This document shows, piece by piece, positions 63,545 to 64,000 of a DNA stretch of 64,000 nt (its first letter is position 1; each line of letters begins with the position of its first letter). This DNA comes from Streptomyces sp. NBC_01142 (lineage in GTDB: Bacteria > Actinomycetota > Actinomycetes > Streptomycetales > Streptomycetaceae): NCBI RefSeq assembly GCF_026341125.1, contig NZ_JAPEOR010000002.1:310001-374000 (forward strand). Direction: 5' to 3'. The notes beneath the pieces are model-generated. The model was not told the DNA's origin, searched no databases, and worked only from the letters and a program-made list of their open reading frames with translations. A program made the position numbers and the translations under genes.

Positions 63545-64000
63545 TCACACCGGGGGCCACGGTATCGCCGGCCACTCCCCCGACGGCAGCGGATGCACCC
63601 CCGCCCCCAGCAGCACCCCCACCCTCCCCCGGAGCGCCTCCACCTCCGCCGAGGTGAGCAGTTCCGCCAGACGGGTGGCGAGCGGCGCGCCCTCGGTCAG
63701 GGTCGCGGCCAGCTCCGTCAGCGTCCGGCTCGCATCCGCCGGCAGCGGCTCCCCCGCCCACCCCCACAGCAGCGTCCGCAGCTTGTCGTCCACGTTGAAC
63801 GTGACCCCGTGGTCGATCGCGTACAGATTCCCGTCCGCCGTCGGCAGCAGATGCCCGCCCTTGCGGTCACCGTTGTTGATCACCGCGTCGAGCACGGCAA
63901 GCCGCCGCAGCCGCACGTCGTCCGCGTGCACGAGCAGCGCCGTACGCCCCTCGCCCACCTCCGCGAAACCGACCGCCTTCCAGCCCTCGCCCGGCTCCTC
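63545..64000 (-). CDS. SCO1664-like/phosphatidylinositol kinase-like protein (partial, 5' end off window)
   Basis: The C-terminal 151 residues of a protein whose start lies beyond the right edge; the frame is open to 64000 with no start needed. The kinase-like core is visible: RLAVLDAVINNGDRKGGHLLPTADGNLYAIDHGVTFN, which has the catalytic ND/GD and DHG motifs of PI3/4-kinase-type and HipA-like folds. A helical C terminus follows. As I recall, a gene of this type sits next to mshC in Streptomyces. Substrate unknown. Confidence 0.85.
   Translation of the reverse strand, partial: EEPGEGWKAVGFAEVGEGRTALLVHADDVRLRRLAVLDAVINNGDRKGGHLLPTADGNLYAIDHGVTFNVDDKLRTLLWGWAGEPLPADASRTLTELAATLTEGAPLATRLAELLTSAEVEALRGRVGVLLGAGVHPLPSGEWPAIPWPPV

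Noticed and set aside
1..64000. tRNA or rRNA genes, insertion sequences, integrase or attachment sites
   Set aside because: No T-loop-like GGTTCGAATCC stretch with a cloverleaf, no transposase or integrase motifs, and no flanking target duplications were seen on reading both strands.

Overview
This 64 kb window is high-GC DNA with third-position GC coding bias, frequent GTG starts and twin-arginine translocation genes. It also has a complete Pup-proteasome locus, a mycothiol ligase and a gyl-type glycerol operon. Together these point to a Streptomyces or close relative, and the order around the proteasome and glycerol genes matches what I remember of the S. coelicolor core chromosome. No species can be named from the sequence alone. 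I see no tRNA, rRNA, insertion sequence or CRISPR array.

Layout. 1-5.1 kb: an osmoprotectant-type (QAT) ABC transporter running off the left edge, a 5'-3' exonuclease, and a siderophore-interacting reductase under an iron box. 5.1-10 kb: an ECF sigma factor (SigK type), its RskA anti-sigma factor, a photolyase, and a cyclopropane-synthase-like methyltransferase preceded by a coupled 59-aa ORF. The sigma gene and the small ORF share one promoter motif, CCAATCC-N16-CGAAT. 10-12.3 kb: an ADP-ribosylglycohydrolase and a divergent TetR/SnoaL pair. 12.3-32.2 kb, almost all on the minus strand: helY, tatC, tatA, pafC, pafB, two FKBP isomerases, pafA, an MFS exporter, then (after a LacI regulator and a beta-propeller gene on the plus strand) prcA, prcB, a frameshifted HNH endonuclease, pup, dop and arc. 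This is the whole protein-tagging and degradation pathway: PafA ligates Pup, Dop activates or removes it, ARC unfolds, PrcBA degrades. PafBC and HelY link it to DNA damage.

32.4-42.1 kb: a ferredoxin, a secreted protein, TrmI, a site-2 protease, a RecB-type nuclease, an orphan response regulator, two solute-binding lipoproteins and a HAD phosphatase. 42.2-50.9 kb: cobalamin-dependent metH, then gylR-glpF-glpK-glpD for glycerol uptake and oxidation. 51-58.8 kb looks like an accessory insertion between the glycerol operon and the PAC2 gene: a flavin monooxygenase and a probable L-fuconate catabolic operon (fuconate dehydratase, SDR dehydrogenase, sugar ABC transporter) with a FadR-type regulator whose operator sequence occurs in both its own and the operon's promoter. 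59-64 kb: PAC2 protein, a Tat-secreted beta-propeller protein, mshC, a degenerate repeat field, and the 3' part of a kinase-like gene cut by the right edge.

Points of most interest are the shared ECF promoter with its small ORF, the fuconate regulator/operator set, the frameshifted endonuclease inside the proteasome operon, a 37-nt-period repeat field next to mshC, a codon-usage switch inside metH, and a group of apparently leaderless genes with TAGGCT placed six bases before ATG.
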